Shown piece by piece: positions 49,801 to 59,949 of a stretch of 64,000 nucleotides of DNA. The DNA lies in assembly GCA_035610835.1 (NCBI GenBank), contig CM069441.1, positions 104,157,606 through 104,221,605 on the forward strand, given 5' to 3'. This DNA comes from Ophiura sarsii (lineage: Eukaryota > Echinodermata > Ophiuroidea > Amphilepidida > Ophiuridae). Every line of letters begins with the position of its first letter. Position 1 is the stretch's first letter. The position numbers were made by a program, and so were the translations under genes. The notes under the pieces are model-generated. The model did not search any database. It was given only the letters and a program-made list of their open reading frames with translations, and was not told the origin of the DNA.

Positions 49801-52800
49801 AGTGCATGCTTAGTGGATACATGTGTTGTCATATTGTGTTGTAAAAGGGGTTTATGTGTGCCTTTTTCTTTTTTTCTCTTTTGTACAATTCATTTTTACT
49901 GCCCAGTATACATGTATTGAGATTTGATGTACTGTTAACATTCACATGTGTGATTATTTGATGTGCAATTTTTAGGTCTTTATGGGGGGGGGGGGGGGGG
50001 GGGGCTTATAGTACTTTTCATGTGCAATGTTGTTTGGTGGGTGGGCTTGTGAGTTTGTGTATGAGTGCATGCTGTGGATACATGTGTTGACGAATTGTGT
50101 GGTATAGCTAGGGGGTTTATGTGTGAGGGGTGAGTGTACACTTGTGGTGTGGGGATGTTTGTTTTATTTGCTTGTATGCGTGTGATTGGATTCTTAAATA
50201 TTTTTTGTGTGAGGATTTGCAATCATAATTATGTATTTTATTTGTTATCGCTGTTTTATCATGTATTTATATGTATTTTTGATGATAATATTATATGTTT
50301 TTATATTGTAAAAAATACGCAATTTGGCCTTTGGCCACGATGTTATTTTATAATAAAATTGAATTATTAATTGAATTATTAATCATTTCATTTTCATACC
50401 ATCACTCTCCGCCCGTCCTCCATGGTTCTGGTCAGATCCTAACATATCATGTTAAAACCAGTACAATGTCAATAACCGCCCTATTGATAACCACTAAATC
50501 TGACACTGCTAAACCTTATCAACCGCGAAACTCGAAAACCGCGAAACCCGAGAACCGCTCTAGTTTGGCTATTCTTTATCACACATACTCAAATTTGGTC
50601 TTATTTTGATGGGAAAGTATTTGGCCTTTATTTTAAAAAGAAAAATATAAACTACCATGGTTCTGTTAATTACAATAGTTCGTTAAACCTAATTAGTCAG
50701 GGGTGGAAGAGTATGCGGAGGAGGAGTATGTGGAGGAGGAGGAGTGCATAGTTGAACAAGTATGGTGCAATATACATTGGGCAAACATAAAATGCACTGT
50801 TTTCACTCTTGGTACAATTCTATATTGAAAACATAACATTATTGAAGCATATTTGAATTAAAAATATAATTAGTTAATTAAGGAATCATTAATTAGTTAA
50901 TAAAGGAATCATTAATTAGCATTAAGAAGCTCAAAAAATTGTTAAGAAACGTAAGTTGGTCGCCGTTTGCGAATGTATGCAAACATTTGCCTGCACCAAA
51001 CTGTCCATTTTAAAAGTATAGAAAGGTTGAGGTACCCTTTTGAATAAATAAATTTACCTATTTAATTAAAAATTAAAAGAAGATATGTAATTAACCTCAT
51101 GTATTCTGTATTGTCTGGATGTTAATTAGCACATTTTGTTAAATGCGTTTGTGTGGTGTTATTACTTGTTTTTAACTGTGTTACCAAATAAGTAAAAAAC
51201 TGCTGGTTTTCATCAAGCTTGTAAACTCAGGAGAATTATTAAATTCTTAGGAATGCAACTGACCTGACCTAGTATAGGATGACCAGCATAAGCTGCTTGA
51301 TTAGTTCGCCAATCAACATTGGATCACCCTATATATTGAATACAACTTAAAACGATAACATTTTATAATTCAATCTTAAATCAGACTCTTGAAATTTGAA
51401 TACTGGGTTCAAACATTATGGAAACTAACCTAATTTGTTCATTTGAATGTGCTTTGCACATCACGAAGGTGCAAGAAGGATGAACGCAATTAATTGTATG
51501 CCACTAAACATGTGCCATTGGGAAAATTTGAGTCACCCTGTAGTTAAAGGGCCCCTTTTTATTGAACATTATTTGAATATCATACCACTTTAAGCATTTG
51601 CCACTTCAAATTGGAATGTAAAATCATGTTTCAGATGCAAATTTAAATTCATTCAATTTAATGATTTATGGATAATCACGTATACCTAAATTAATGTTTT
51701 AAACATCCTATATGTTTAAAATTAACACCTTTGCATAAGAAAAGGGTGACTTTTAAAATCAATCAATGTTCATGTACATGTAATTGATGCATTTTTATTT
51801 GAAATCTACTTGAATTTTGTTAAAATAGCATTTTTCCGGAACTAAATAAACAAATTTTTAGACACCCTGTATGTAGAATTTCAGATTCATAATGAAATTT
51901 AATTTGCATATGTCTGGATGGGTATTTTATTAAACTACTTTAAATCTGTACTGAACTTTTCTCTTATCACTTCATATACATAGTGGAAGTAATTATTGAA
52001 ACCCTTCTTTTTTAGAACATTTTGCTTGTTACACCCTGTACAATTTCGGGCCACCCTGTATAATCAACTTGAGTGTATGCTATTTGCATCCGTTACAGTA
52101 TATGCTTTCAGAATATGTATACTTTTACCAACTTAAAATGTAAACTTTTTCAGATATAATGCATTAACTGAAAAAGGAACCTAATTTATGGGAAAAGGGA
52201 CATGTAACACAAATTGTACCCAGTATAAAAAACATGACCTAAATCACAGGAACCTGCCGGGAATGGATCTTCCGGACGTCGGCCTGTCGTTCCACCCACT
52301 TTATAAATGGGGTGATTGGGTGAGAGCGAGGCTGAAAAGTTTAATGAATTTGCATGAAATACCCTGACAAAAAACCTGGAAACAGTGCATGGAATTGGGT
52401 TATAAAGCCATCACTGGACGACTAATTTGTTATGTGCATTATTACATTAAACACGTTAAAAGAGCAGAGAGAATTTGCGTACAGACCTTTGTAATTTGAA
52501 TTTTGAAGCGGCATCATTAATTAACAGCCAATTTATTGCCAAATTTGCACAATTCTGGCAAAAAGTGTTGCATTTTTTTATACACGCTGTATCTCTGTTT
52601 GTGTTTCAGCAGTGGCGTCAGATGTAGGCGCAATAGAAAATAATTTATTAACAGTTATTAAAGCTTGCGAACGAGAAAATAAGTCAAACTAAACTCTTCA
52701 AATGCAAAATAGGGGGAACAACCAGATTCAGAGACTTGACTCAAGTCACTGAGAGCAATGAGTTGACCTGTGATTTGGTGCTCAAACTTCACAAAAGACT

Positions 52801-55800
52801 TGAATTGAGTCACATTATCAAAAGGCCTGACTTGACTCACTTTTCTAAAAGACATGACTTAACTCAAGTAATGTGCTAAACTAATTAAGATGAGTCTAAA
52901 CAAAATTTTAACTGCCAAAATGAATATCAGCGCAGTATGCTTTAAGAAGAACTTTCTGAGACAGTCAGGCAGAGGTGTGCAGATGGGGGTCAGCCAATTT
53001 TTTTTTGTACTTTGGGGATAAGATACATGTCCATGAAGATTTACAATGATGGTAATAAAAAAATCTGGGTACCCCCCTACTGGGAGATATATGACCCCCC
53101 TAATAATGACCCTTATAAGTACATTTTCAGAAGTGAAAAAAGTAAATTTTCACATTTTTCAGACTAGTGTCAATTACTGACAACATTATAATATCATTTC
53201 AGTAATGCTTTCCATTGAACATTCATGTTTTGTCTTTACAAAGCAACAATAATTTCTTTTTTAAGATATTGGATTGTTCCATTTTTAGAGGGGGGTATAA
53301 TGGCATTTTCAGGGTTTTCATTAAATGGAGAAAAGGCAAAATGAAGGTCAAGTTTGCAATAGCATAGCAAAATTGCCAGTGAATTTTTTTTATTGTTGTT
53401 TTCCTCAGAGCACCAATAGACATAGATAAAACAATTCAACAAATAAAAACGACGGAGACTTGTTCATTATTAATATATTCACACCATATACTCGGGACAT
53501 TTTCTAAAAATACAGATTTTAGTATTTTCATACTTGGCGTTAATTTAGTAAATTAGTTCTCTCAAATGAATGAATGTTGCGGTTAAAATAATTATTTCTT
53601 ACAAACAAGATCAATATTGTTCATTTGTACAAATAAAGTTAATAAGATAAAATAAAATTGGACTGTTCCATTATTTTCATGGGTAATTCCTACAAATAAA
53701 ATCCTGAATATGTGAAAAGTCGGGTTTTGGGATGATGCATCGTAACATAAAACTTGTGCTAGTTTATTAAACAAATGACAATAATATTCTTTAAATGTAC
53801 TTACAATAGTTCGATGGAAATGTGCTATTCCATAAGTTAATGGTACCTCCCCCCCCCCCCCCCACCACCATATAGAAGGCAAACATTTGTTAACAGACAA
53901 TTCTGGGAATACATGCCTTCGATACCATTCTGAATGGACATGGATGTTTTCTGGGGAATTCTCACCAGGAAAAAACTATTTTGAAGAATTCACACGCCTT
54001 CCATGGGGGTGGGGGGGGGGGGGGGGGTACCATTAATATCAGGAATAGCCCAAATGAGACTATTCCACTCATTAAAGAGGGGTGTTTTGGTTATATCCGG
54101 GCAGTATACATTTGCAATACGTTTGACCAATCAGTTCTAATGATGACATTGTACAATTGCTTGCTGGCAGGGGTGAGGACCCCCCCCCCCCCCTCGAACC
54201 ACACCGTGAGAAGGGCCAGCAGTCATCATCAGGTAATCGTTCAGACAGTACACACAGGGTAATCTCCTTATGCTATCGATAGCAAAGATTAAATGCATGG
54301 ACATCGCCAGAATTATTGAATGATTATTCTGTTATATTCCAATGATGCTAACTTTCTTCCAAGTTCAAACACGTAAGAATGTCTTCTACTTTGGTATGTA
54401 GGCCTAACATGTAGTACACATCTAGTTTTGCCAAATAAACATACCTGCACAAGTATTGTAAGTATGTCGAGTATGGGCGACTATTTAGGTCAGAAAGGGG
54501 TCAAATGCAGATTTGAGACCTTTCTTAAATAGCCGCCCATAGTTGAGAACAAGATGTATAACGATCAGAACAAATAAGGATAAGTTGTACATGTATCTTT
54601 CTTGGGTATATTTTATTCCTTGTTAAATTACTGTAATTGATATTGAGATATTCCAAGGAAAGCACACCCATCATCCCCGCCATCATCATGACAAAATGAG
54701 TGTTGGTTCAGCCTCTACTACCAAAACATTTTCACTTTTCTACTGTGAGGAGAAAAGATGTACCAAACTTTTCAGACATATGCTGATATGCAACAGAACA
54801 TGGACGTAGAGGAGCACACAACTGAGACAGAAAAGAAAACGTTTGATCAAATATGATACCCGGGGATGATACCCTTTTCAAAGAAAAAAAGTTGTTACTA
54901 TTTTATCAGTCGCTTTATGGTTAGAGTTTGACAATGTTGACAATTTTGACACCCGGTTGAGTAACTTATTTCACAATATGTTATTTCTCGTTTTTTATAA
55001 AGAGAAAGGAACTTCTGATCCATGTTTGAACAAACATATACTTTCAGTTAGATTCACTTTAGGCTAAATATTAGCCAATATATCGATCATCTAAAGTATC
55101 TGTAAGTGTCGAAAAACACCATTTGCTAGTCAAACCTCCACCCCTATTTAATATAATGGAATAATCCAAGGGTACTTAAGGACATTCACACTTTAATTTC
55201 AGTTAGATTCAATTTAGGCTAAATGTTAGCCAATATCGATCATCTAAAGTAGGCCTACTAAGGCCTACCTGTAAGTGTCGCAAAACACCATTTGCTAGTC
55301 AAGACTACAGGACGTTCACAGTTTAAAACAAACAATAAAGAACAAGTAATATCAAGACTTTCACATATTGAATACATACAGTGTATTGCCTTCTCATTGA
55401 AAGAATTGCCACACCTACAAAAACATGAATTGTTATCTGATTTTGAACATTTGAACAGTACCCCTGTGAAAGAATGGAACAATCCAACATCATTATACTT
55501 AAAAAATGTATTTTATATATTTTGTAGTCTTTTGCAATCAATATCAATATCATGATATTTCACTTAAGAAATAGTGAGCAATACTGAAAAAATACAACGA
55601 TTGTACTTCCTGTATAATACGGGTGAAATTGGACCAATGTTAAAAGTTGGGGGTAATAAGTGGTTGTGAGTAATAAAAAGTTGAGTCTCCTTCGTTCTGA
55701 ATGCATTTTATTAACCACCTTAGACGAGAGGTTGCTTCCACTACACTGGGAAAGGTACAGTGGCATTGTAAAATATACCTACATTTCAGTGTTTTCAAAA

Positions 55801-58800
55801 TTTTCAAAACTGTCGAAAATAAGCTTACCCCCCCCCCCTGTTCGATAATGGAATATTCCAAATGATAACAACTTTTTTCTGTGTGCGTGATAAAGACAAG
55901 GGATGAAACATCATATGTACAAAAGATAGTGTTCATAGATCTTCATCTTAGGTATCAAACCCTAGTCTATATTTGGTATGAAACAGTATTTTTCAGGTCT
56001 GAAAATTATATAGGTTCCTGGGGACCATTTTAAGGGTGGGGGTCGAGTTTTCTGGGAGGGGCAATGTCAGATTTGTCAATAGTGATTTTTTTTGAGAATA
56101 TTGGACCAAACATGTTAAATCACCAAAATATGTTTGAAATTGGCTGACCCCCATCTGTACACATTTTCCCATAGTGCCCGACTTTCTCAGATATCTGCTT
56201 AAAAGTGTCGCAAAACACAATTTGCTATTCAAAAACACACCCTAAGGAATATAATGGAACAATCCAAGGGCACTCAACAACGTTTACATTTTAAAAGAAA
56301 CAATAAACAATAGGCAATAACAGGATCTTCACTTCCTATACTCTGTGTTGCCTTCACATTGAAAATGATAAACACACCTACAAAAACATGAATTTTCATC
56401 TGATTTTTGAATATTCTAATGGTACCCCTGTGGCAAAAGTGGAATAATCCAACATCATTATACTTTGATAATATATTGCATACATTTTGCCATCAATATC
56501 ATGATAATTCACTGAAGAAATAGTGAGTAATAGAGAGAAATTTTACCATTGGTTTGACACAGGTGAATTTGACTAATGTTGAAAGTTGAGGTAATAAATG
56601 GTTGGGAGTTATTAAGAGTGTAAAAGTCTCCGTCGTTTTGAATGCATTTTATCAATCACCTTGGATGAGGCATTGTTCCCAGCAAAGAACAATATTCTAA
56701 CTCTGCTTGGATTGGTACAATGAAAGAGTAAAATATACCTAAATTTCATTTTTTTTGAATTTTTGATTTTTAAAAAAAATAGGCTCACCCCCCTGTTCAG
56801 AAATGGAATATTCCAAATGATAACATTTTTTCTTCTGCATGCATGATAAAGACAAAGGATGAAACATCCTATGCAGAAAAGATGAAGTTCGTAGATTCTC
56901 ATTTTAGGTATGAAACCCTAGTCTAAATTTGACACAAAACTGTATTTTTCAGGTCTGAGAAGAGTGTTCAAGGGGACCATTCCAGGGGGGGGGTTCGTAT
57001 TTTCTGGGAGGGTGTATGCCAGAATTTTTAATAGTGATTTTTGTGAATATTTGACTAAACATGTTAAATCACCAAAATATGATTAAAATTGGCTGACCCC
57101 CATCTGCACAGATTTTCCCATAGTGCCTGATTCTCTCAGAAAGTCCTTCTTAAATACTTTTAAAATTGACCTGGACATGTCTTCACAGGGTCACTACATA
57201 TGAAGCTAATAATTGTTGTGTTCAACATGACTTGATGCAACAAAATCAATGACTTGACTTGAGCCAACCAGTGACTTGACTTGTCCTATAATTGGATCGA
57301 CTTGCCTTGACTTGACTCTAGGTATTTTGAGAAATACTTAAAAATCGAGTCTCATCTGTTTGTAACTTGACTTGTGACTCAAGATTTAGTGACTTGGTCA
57401 CAACATTGCACGCCACACTTACCCTAGTATCCCTATTAAGCGCCCAGGGCTCTTAGCAAAGTCATTTTGGGTGGGCACTTATTAACTTTTTTTAAAGTCG
57501 TTTGTCATGGAAACTGTCAAATTGTTTCCTAAATCTGATGCACTTTTTTGTGGAAAATGTGCACAGCCCGCCGATACAATAATCGCCAACATGTTGTTAA
57601 TGCCGAGACTTTCGGACGCTACTTTCATGCTTTATTTTGAGCTGCAGTGGCTAAAAAGATGGGCGCTTATTAGGTGTTACTTTTCGGTAGTCATTGGGAA
57701 AAAGAGGGGTGGGCGCTTATAAGGGCATGGGCACTTAATAGGGATAATACGGTACATACATGTATCTTAATACAGGAAAAATACTTCCTGTACAAAATTG
57801 GTAATTTTGTTCATTGTTTATGAGAGTAGACATACTTCTTCATACCTGGTGATGTTTTCACGACAATATCATACTCAACGCCAGAATTACACCAGATTTA
57901 CGAAAAGAAGCGAAATCCAAAGTGTTCCAAGTTTGGTGGTGGATGTAAACACTACTGTAATATTAGTTATTCATACAACACAACACACTATGTAACTGGA
58001 GCAATTTATACCAATTTTTTTGTTGAATCTCTGATAAATAAAACGATATTGCATGCAAAGTATTTAAATATATTATCATATAACTCAGTATTGCACAAAC
58101 ATATTTATAAAATGGACTATGCACTTGGCCTGGTAAGTTGTCAAAGCACAAACTGTTTAAAGATATAAGATCTGTTTTCTCTCAGACTTCTCTCATATCA
58201 GTTCGATTAAAATAACAAGTTTTAAAATACTTTGGTCAATATTTTGTTAACACTCAATAATATTTGTTATAGCCTATCTCTCATTGCACAAAAACTATTT
58301 AAAAAAAACATAACCGCAAAGACAATAGAATCTCTTTTCCTATTGTAAGTGCTGTGAATACCAACACACCTTTGATTGACTTATTCAAAAGGCGCGCGTT
58401 AAACTTTTACATCCATAGGGATCCCTTAAATAAGTTGGAACATATTTTATTTCACAGAATTTGGAAAAATGCACATATTTCCCATTTCGAATAAACAATT
58501 TGAATGAAATAAAATTTAGGTTATAGCTAGTAATGCCACCTTGCTAGGCAATTCATGAAATATATCCATTTTTGCATTTTAACTTGTTTAAAAAATCGGT
58601 GAAATCGGGACCTGACTATTTTGACTCACCCTCTACAAGCAGAAGATATTAAACCAAACCTACTATTTGAATATTTTGTAGTAGTATTGAACAAACTAAA
58701 CCTTTCAACAAATCAAATTCAACTTACCGCTAGTCCATGCTGATTAGCTATCCTAATGAGATTCTGTGCTATTCCGTTAAGAAGCCTGGTCCTCAATGAC

Positions 58801-58859
58801 ATATCATCAAAGTCATGGCGGAAATGGAACGCTATACTGTCTATCACTATCAAACGCAC
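37726..58859 (-). CDS. RAD51C: RAD51C, last four coding exons (5' exons not in window)
   Basis: Four exons in transcript order: 58728-58859, 40810-40943, 40343-40403, 37726-37857. They join in frame into 152 C-terminal residues ending in TGA. RAD51C is a RecA-family RAD51 paralogue acting in the BCDX2 and CX3 complexes in homologous recombination and fork protection. Visible hallmarks are Walker B ([19 protein letters not shown]), [57 protein letters not shown] and a C-terminal basic PRKRLR resembling the nuclear localisation signal of vertebrate RAD51C. The Walker A exons were not found up to 64000 and must lie further right or in the gap. The intron between the first two exons is 17.8 kb and contains a satellite array with a LINE. 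A minus-strand AATAAA at 37501-37506 lies about 220 bp after the stop. Confidence 0.93.
37971..38300. mobile_element. MITE with TATAATCAAAACAAAGAATT ends (330 bp)
   Basis: 30-bp inverted ends: TATAATCAAAACAAAGAATT then CTTGATCAAA on the left; TTTTGATCGAGAATTCTTTG then TTTTGATTATA on the right. The TA at the edges suggests a Tc1/mariner-type target. It lies in the intron next to the RAD51C terminal exon. Confidence 0.75.
38671..39563. mobile_element. Foldback element, 893 bp, AGGTAGCACACCT ends
   Basis: The arms pair end to end: AGGTAGCACACCTCTAAATA with the reverse of 39543-39563, TTGGTATCAAATTTAA with TTTAATTTGATACCAA, GATGCTCGATTGCTTAAAAT with its reverse at 39270, and TAAAATAGCTAGAGTTTA with TAAACTCTAGCTATTTTA. 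The centre is near 39110. No ORF. It resembles the TTAA foldbacks in style but has no TTAA at its edges. Confidence 0.8.
39900..40160. repeat. Probable interspersed repeat with ACTCCGACC blocks
   Basis: ACTCCGACC occurs at 39983, its reverse GGTCGGAGTAAGGTCGGA at 40040, and CTTACTCCGACCC at 40129. An inner hairpin CCTGAGAAATCTCAGG is present at 40015. It lies in a RAD51C intron. The boundaries are uncertain. Confidence 0.4.
40343..40403 (-). CDS. RAD51C: RAD51C exon [11 protein letters not shown]
   Basis: 61-bp exon with acceptor CATTCACAG and donor GTAAGTA on the minus strand. Encodes [20 protein letters not shown] after the split Arg codon. It corresponds to the human [20 protein letters not shown] exon, also 61 bp as I recall. 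Confidence 0.92.
40457..40680. repeat. Tandem duplication of ~105 bp in RAD51C intron
   Basis: AAAACCTTGTA, CATGTATAA(A/T)G(T/C)AA and CACTTCCTATG(C/T)ATAA recur at about 40458 and 40567. The closing ACAAGGTTTTGATAGAACAG is inverted relative to the opening CTGTCAAAACCTTGT, so the unit is also hairpin-like. It sits 50 bp above the 61-bp RAD51C exon. Confidence 0.5.
40810..40943 (-). CDS. RAD51C: RAD51C exon [17 protein letters not shown]
   Basis: 134 bp with acceptor ATAACAG (reverse of 40944-40950) and donor GTAAGTG. Encodes [20 protein letters not shown] then [17 protein letters not shown] and FWQNCQ, ending in CG that forms Arg with the next exon. It covers residues that I recall as split over two exons in human (67 and 61 bp). 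Confidence 0.93.
40944..42640. other. RAD51C intron, no recognised element
   Basis: AT-rich intron sequence between the VVLTNQ exon acceptor and the satellite array. I see no conserved exon, long inverted repeat or retrotransposon domain. Confidence 0.5.
43887..45937 (-). mobile_element. RTE-like LINE inserted in the satellite array
   Basis: A minus-strand element whose 3' end is marked by an AAGTCAAGTAAGTAAGTCAA short repeat (43888-43910). The 5' end is truncated at about 45937, where satellite sequence resumes. The interrupted unit continues in register on the far side, so the insertion postdates the array. Confidence 0.85.
43907..45988 (-). CDS. RTE-like reverse transcriptase ORF (693 aa, 5' end in satellite)
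   Basis: One open frame of 693 codons. About the first 19 residues ([19 protein letters not shown]) are translated satellite sequence; LINE coding starts near [18 protein letters not shown]. Reverse transcriptase motifs: [38 protein letters not shown], motif [16 protein letters not shown], motif [21 protein letters not shown], motif [13 protein letters not shown], then [10 protein letters not shown]-terminal domain carries [20 protein letters not shown] and [20 protein letters not shown], typical of RTE/R-type LINEs. All catalytic aspartates and the full frame are intact, so the insertion looks young. The endonuclease is missing, so it is not autonomous. The exact clade is uncertain. Confidence 0.88.
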   Translation of the reverse strand: MRSMTQKTQAAINLVTKKSLQDDVETATEKYTRFITATQEAAEEVIPARKKEKRNYFSKDAQVIGARTKIDEAYAKYQLDTSNENNSRDYKDAKKSLGEAYDQVKEKDLTNKLREVENAHINSKHGKSWKLINQISGRLTTRKGQIKGSTQKERLNNWYTHFKNLLGSPPHISNEDEEIAPILSDLNIKVGTFDLEEYEKAKKALVEGKSCGEDGITPEMLKRCDLDNIILDFCNDALLNGKKPEQWSILNIVPIPKSGDLSLGGNYRGISLSSIVAKLYNKMILNRIRPELDVHLRANQNGFRVGRTIVGHILALQRIIEGIRSNHLPAIITFIDFKKAFDTIHRGRMLQLLKAYGVPDQLTNAIADIYKDTKAKVISPDGETEVFEILAGVLQGDTLAPYLFVIVLDYALREAIDGREEELGFHLTKRSSRRIGPTVVTDLDFADDIALLSEEVSQAQSLLNRVETSVGRVGLKMNAAKTKYMSFNQTQVPVITTSEGMRLDKVEDFKYLGAWMNNTEKDIKTRKAAAWRACGKLSQLWKAKSLSRKLKERLFIATVESVLLYGCEAWTVTPKLGKQLDGCYTRMLRSVFNINWSQHVTNKDLYGDMPKVSDKIRERRARFAGHCFRGSKELVHKLIHWIPKHGARKRGRPALTYIDILKRDTGLQVEEIKTAMLDRKIWRGIVVRKNHPP
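48440..49690. other. RAD51C intron, low-repeat stretch
   Basis: No element recognised. GATCAGCTGATC at 48891-48902 is a perfect short palindrome in a locally GC-rich, CpG-containing patch (48820-48980), which could be a regulatory patch. There is no positive evidence for a promoter. Confidence 0.4.
49715..50215 (+). repeat. ~270-bp tandem duplication led by poly(G) tracts
   Basis: Two units each start with a run of about 22 G (49716-49738; 49984-50004), then CTCATGTGCAATTGTTGTTTGG / TTCATGTGCAATGTTGTTTGG, GGGCTTGTGAGTTTGTGTAT, GAGTGCATGCT and GGATACATGTGTTG. The G runs sit in the same relative place, so they were part of the duplicated unit. Confidence 0.75.
50340..52650. other. RAD51C intron, diffuse AT-rich sequence
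   Basis: Contains short scattered CACCCTGTA ends (51532, 52027, 52051) of the kind seen in the 9656 and 32999 elements, and a GGAGGAGTATGTGGAGGAGG short repeat at 50715-50745. No complete element or exon was recognised. Confidence 0.4.
52680..57400. repeat. Modular inverted repeat region with GGAATATTCC-type palindromes
   Basis: Ends are rich in GACTTGACTC (52735-52860 and 57225-57400). Sequence near 52960-53040 (AGATGGGGGTCAGCCAATTT) is the reverse of 56145-56165 and 57085-57115. The right part has diverged direct units (about 55060-56200 and 56200-57160) with GTGTCGCAAAACACCATTTG and CTAAATGTTAGCCAATAT. Within all of them a C-run plus TGGAA(T/C)A(A/T)TCCAA module recurs. Confidence 0.65.
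57428..57746. mobile_element. MITE with TATCCCTATTAAGCGCCC ends (319 bp)
   Basis: Left TATCCCTATTAAGCGCCC and right GGGCACTTAATAGGGATA are inverted with one mismatch. A related right end lies at 2380-2455. TA at the edges is consistent with a TA target site. No transposase. Confidence 0.75.
58330..58634. repeat. Reverse, partial copy of the 32999-33503 element
   Basis: Ends TATTTTGACTCACCCTCTA and carries GTGAATACCAACACACCTTT, TGGAACATATTTTATTTCAC and GGTTATAGCTAG in the reverse order of the other copy. The left boundary is unclear. It ends about 95 bp from the RAD51C exon. Confidence 0.55.
58728..58859 (-). CDS. RAD51C: RAD51C exon with Walker B
   Basis: 132 bp, 44 codons, phase 0 at both ends. 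On the minus strand it has a T-rich tract and TTTATAG acceptor above 58859 and a GTAAGTT donor below 58728. Encodes [39 protein letters not shown] and QHGLA. The length and phase match the human exon that encodes the same residues (human exon 5 as I recall it). Confidence 0.94.
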
Positions 58860-59347
58860 CTATAAACAAAATATAAAATATGTTTAGACTTTCAGTAAAC
58901 CAACTTACAAAATTGAATTATTTTTTAAACATTCTCATACAAATAACACAGGCGCGCACGCCTTCCCCGGGCACTCGGATTGGGTTTGGTCGGGGGTGTG
59001 CGGCTGGAGATTCAAAACCCCTACCCATTTATAAGGGTGATTTTGAAAAAAACGGTACCCATTTATAAGGATTTTGCTTCATTATATAGACCCAATTTTT
59101 GCAAATTATCGGGAAAATAGATCCAATTTTTGCGAAAATAGACCCATTTGTAAAAGATACCCCATTATTAAGGATTTTCCAGCACAAAATCATACCCCAT
59201 GTTTAGGGATGTTTTGCAAAAAAGCAACCCATTAGAGCGGCACATTTCCGTATACCGTATTAGGCAAGTCAATCACAGGGATTAGCTTATATCACAAACT
59301 GTGAAGCTATGAATTCCTTGATCAATGCTCTATCCAAGATCGTTTAA

Positions 59348-59931
59348 GGGGGATGTGGACTCTCAGGTACAGGCTCCGTAAAACTGCCGTAACTTCTTCA
59401 ATATTCATTTAATCTTTATAAAAGTACACATTTTTTTTGCAGAAAAGGGTTCAATGAATCCAACCATGATAATGAAATTGACCATTTTGGAGAAAATTAT
59501 AAAAACACTTATATCAGAAAAGGGTTCAATGAATCCAACCATGATAATGAAATTGACCATTTTGGAGAAAATTATAAAAACACTTATATCGTATTTATTT
59601 TTTGAGTTATAGAACAAAAAGTGCCAAAAAATGTGATTTCTTCCCCAAAAATGTGATTTTCATGATTTTGGAGGTAAAAAAATCACATTTTTGGCACTTT
59701 TTGGTCTATAATTCAAAAAATAAATAAGATATTAAAAAATTAAAAAACGCCCCTGGGGAATGTTATTAGGATTATCATAAAACTAGTATGACAATATTGG
59801 ACAAAATATATTTTGAGTTATCTTTGCAGAACCTAAAATGGGTCAAAAAATATACTTATATAAAGATAAAATAAATATTGAAGAAGTTACGGCAGTTTTG
59901 CGGAGGCTGTACCTGAGAGTCCACACCCCCC
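59348..59931. mobile_element. TTAA-bounded foldback element, copy C (584 bp)
   Basis: The arms GGGGGATGTGGACTCTCAGG, TACAGGCTCCGTAAAACTGC and CGTAACTTCTTCAATATT pair with the reverse of 59866-59931. TTAA is present on both sides (59344-59347, 59932-59935). A 75-bp segment (AGAAAAGGGTTCAATGAATC..) is tandemly duplicated in the left arm (from 59441 and 59516), creating a repetitive minus-strand ORF without biological meaning. Confidence 0.8.
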
Positions 59932-59949
59932 TTAACAGAAGCCAGCATG

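Noticed and set aside
53230..56810. Heat-shock element cluster (inverted GAA-type units)
   Set aside because: The GGAATATTCC modules lack the alternating nGAAn triplet arrays of heat-shock elements and follow repeat copies; kept only as a repeat-module finding.
59405..59617. Minus-strand ORF with an internally repeated protein
   Set aside because: Created by a 75-bp tandem duplication inside a foldback element arm.
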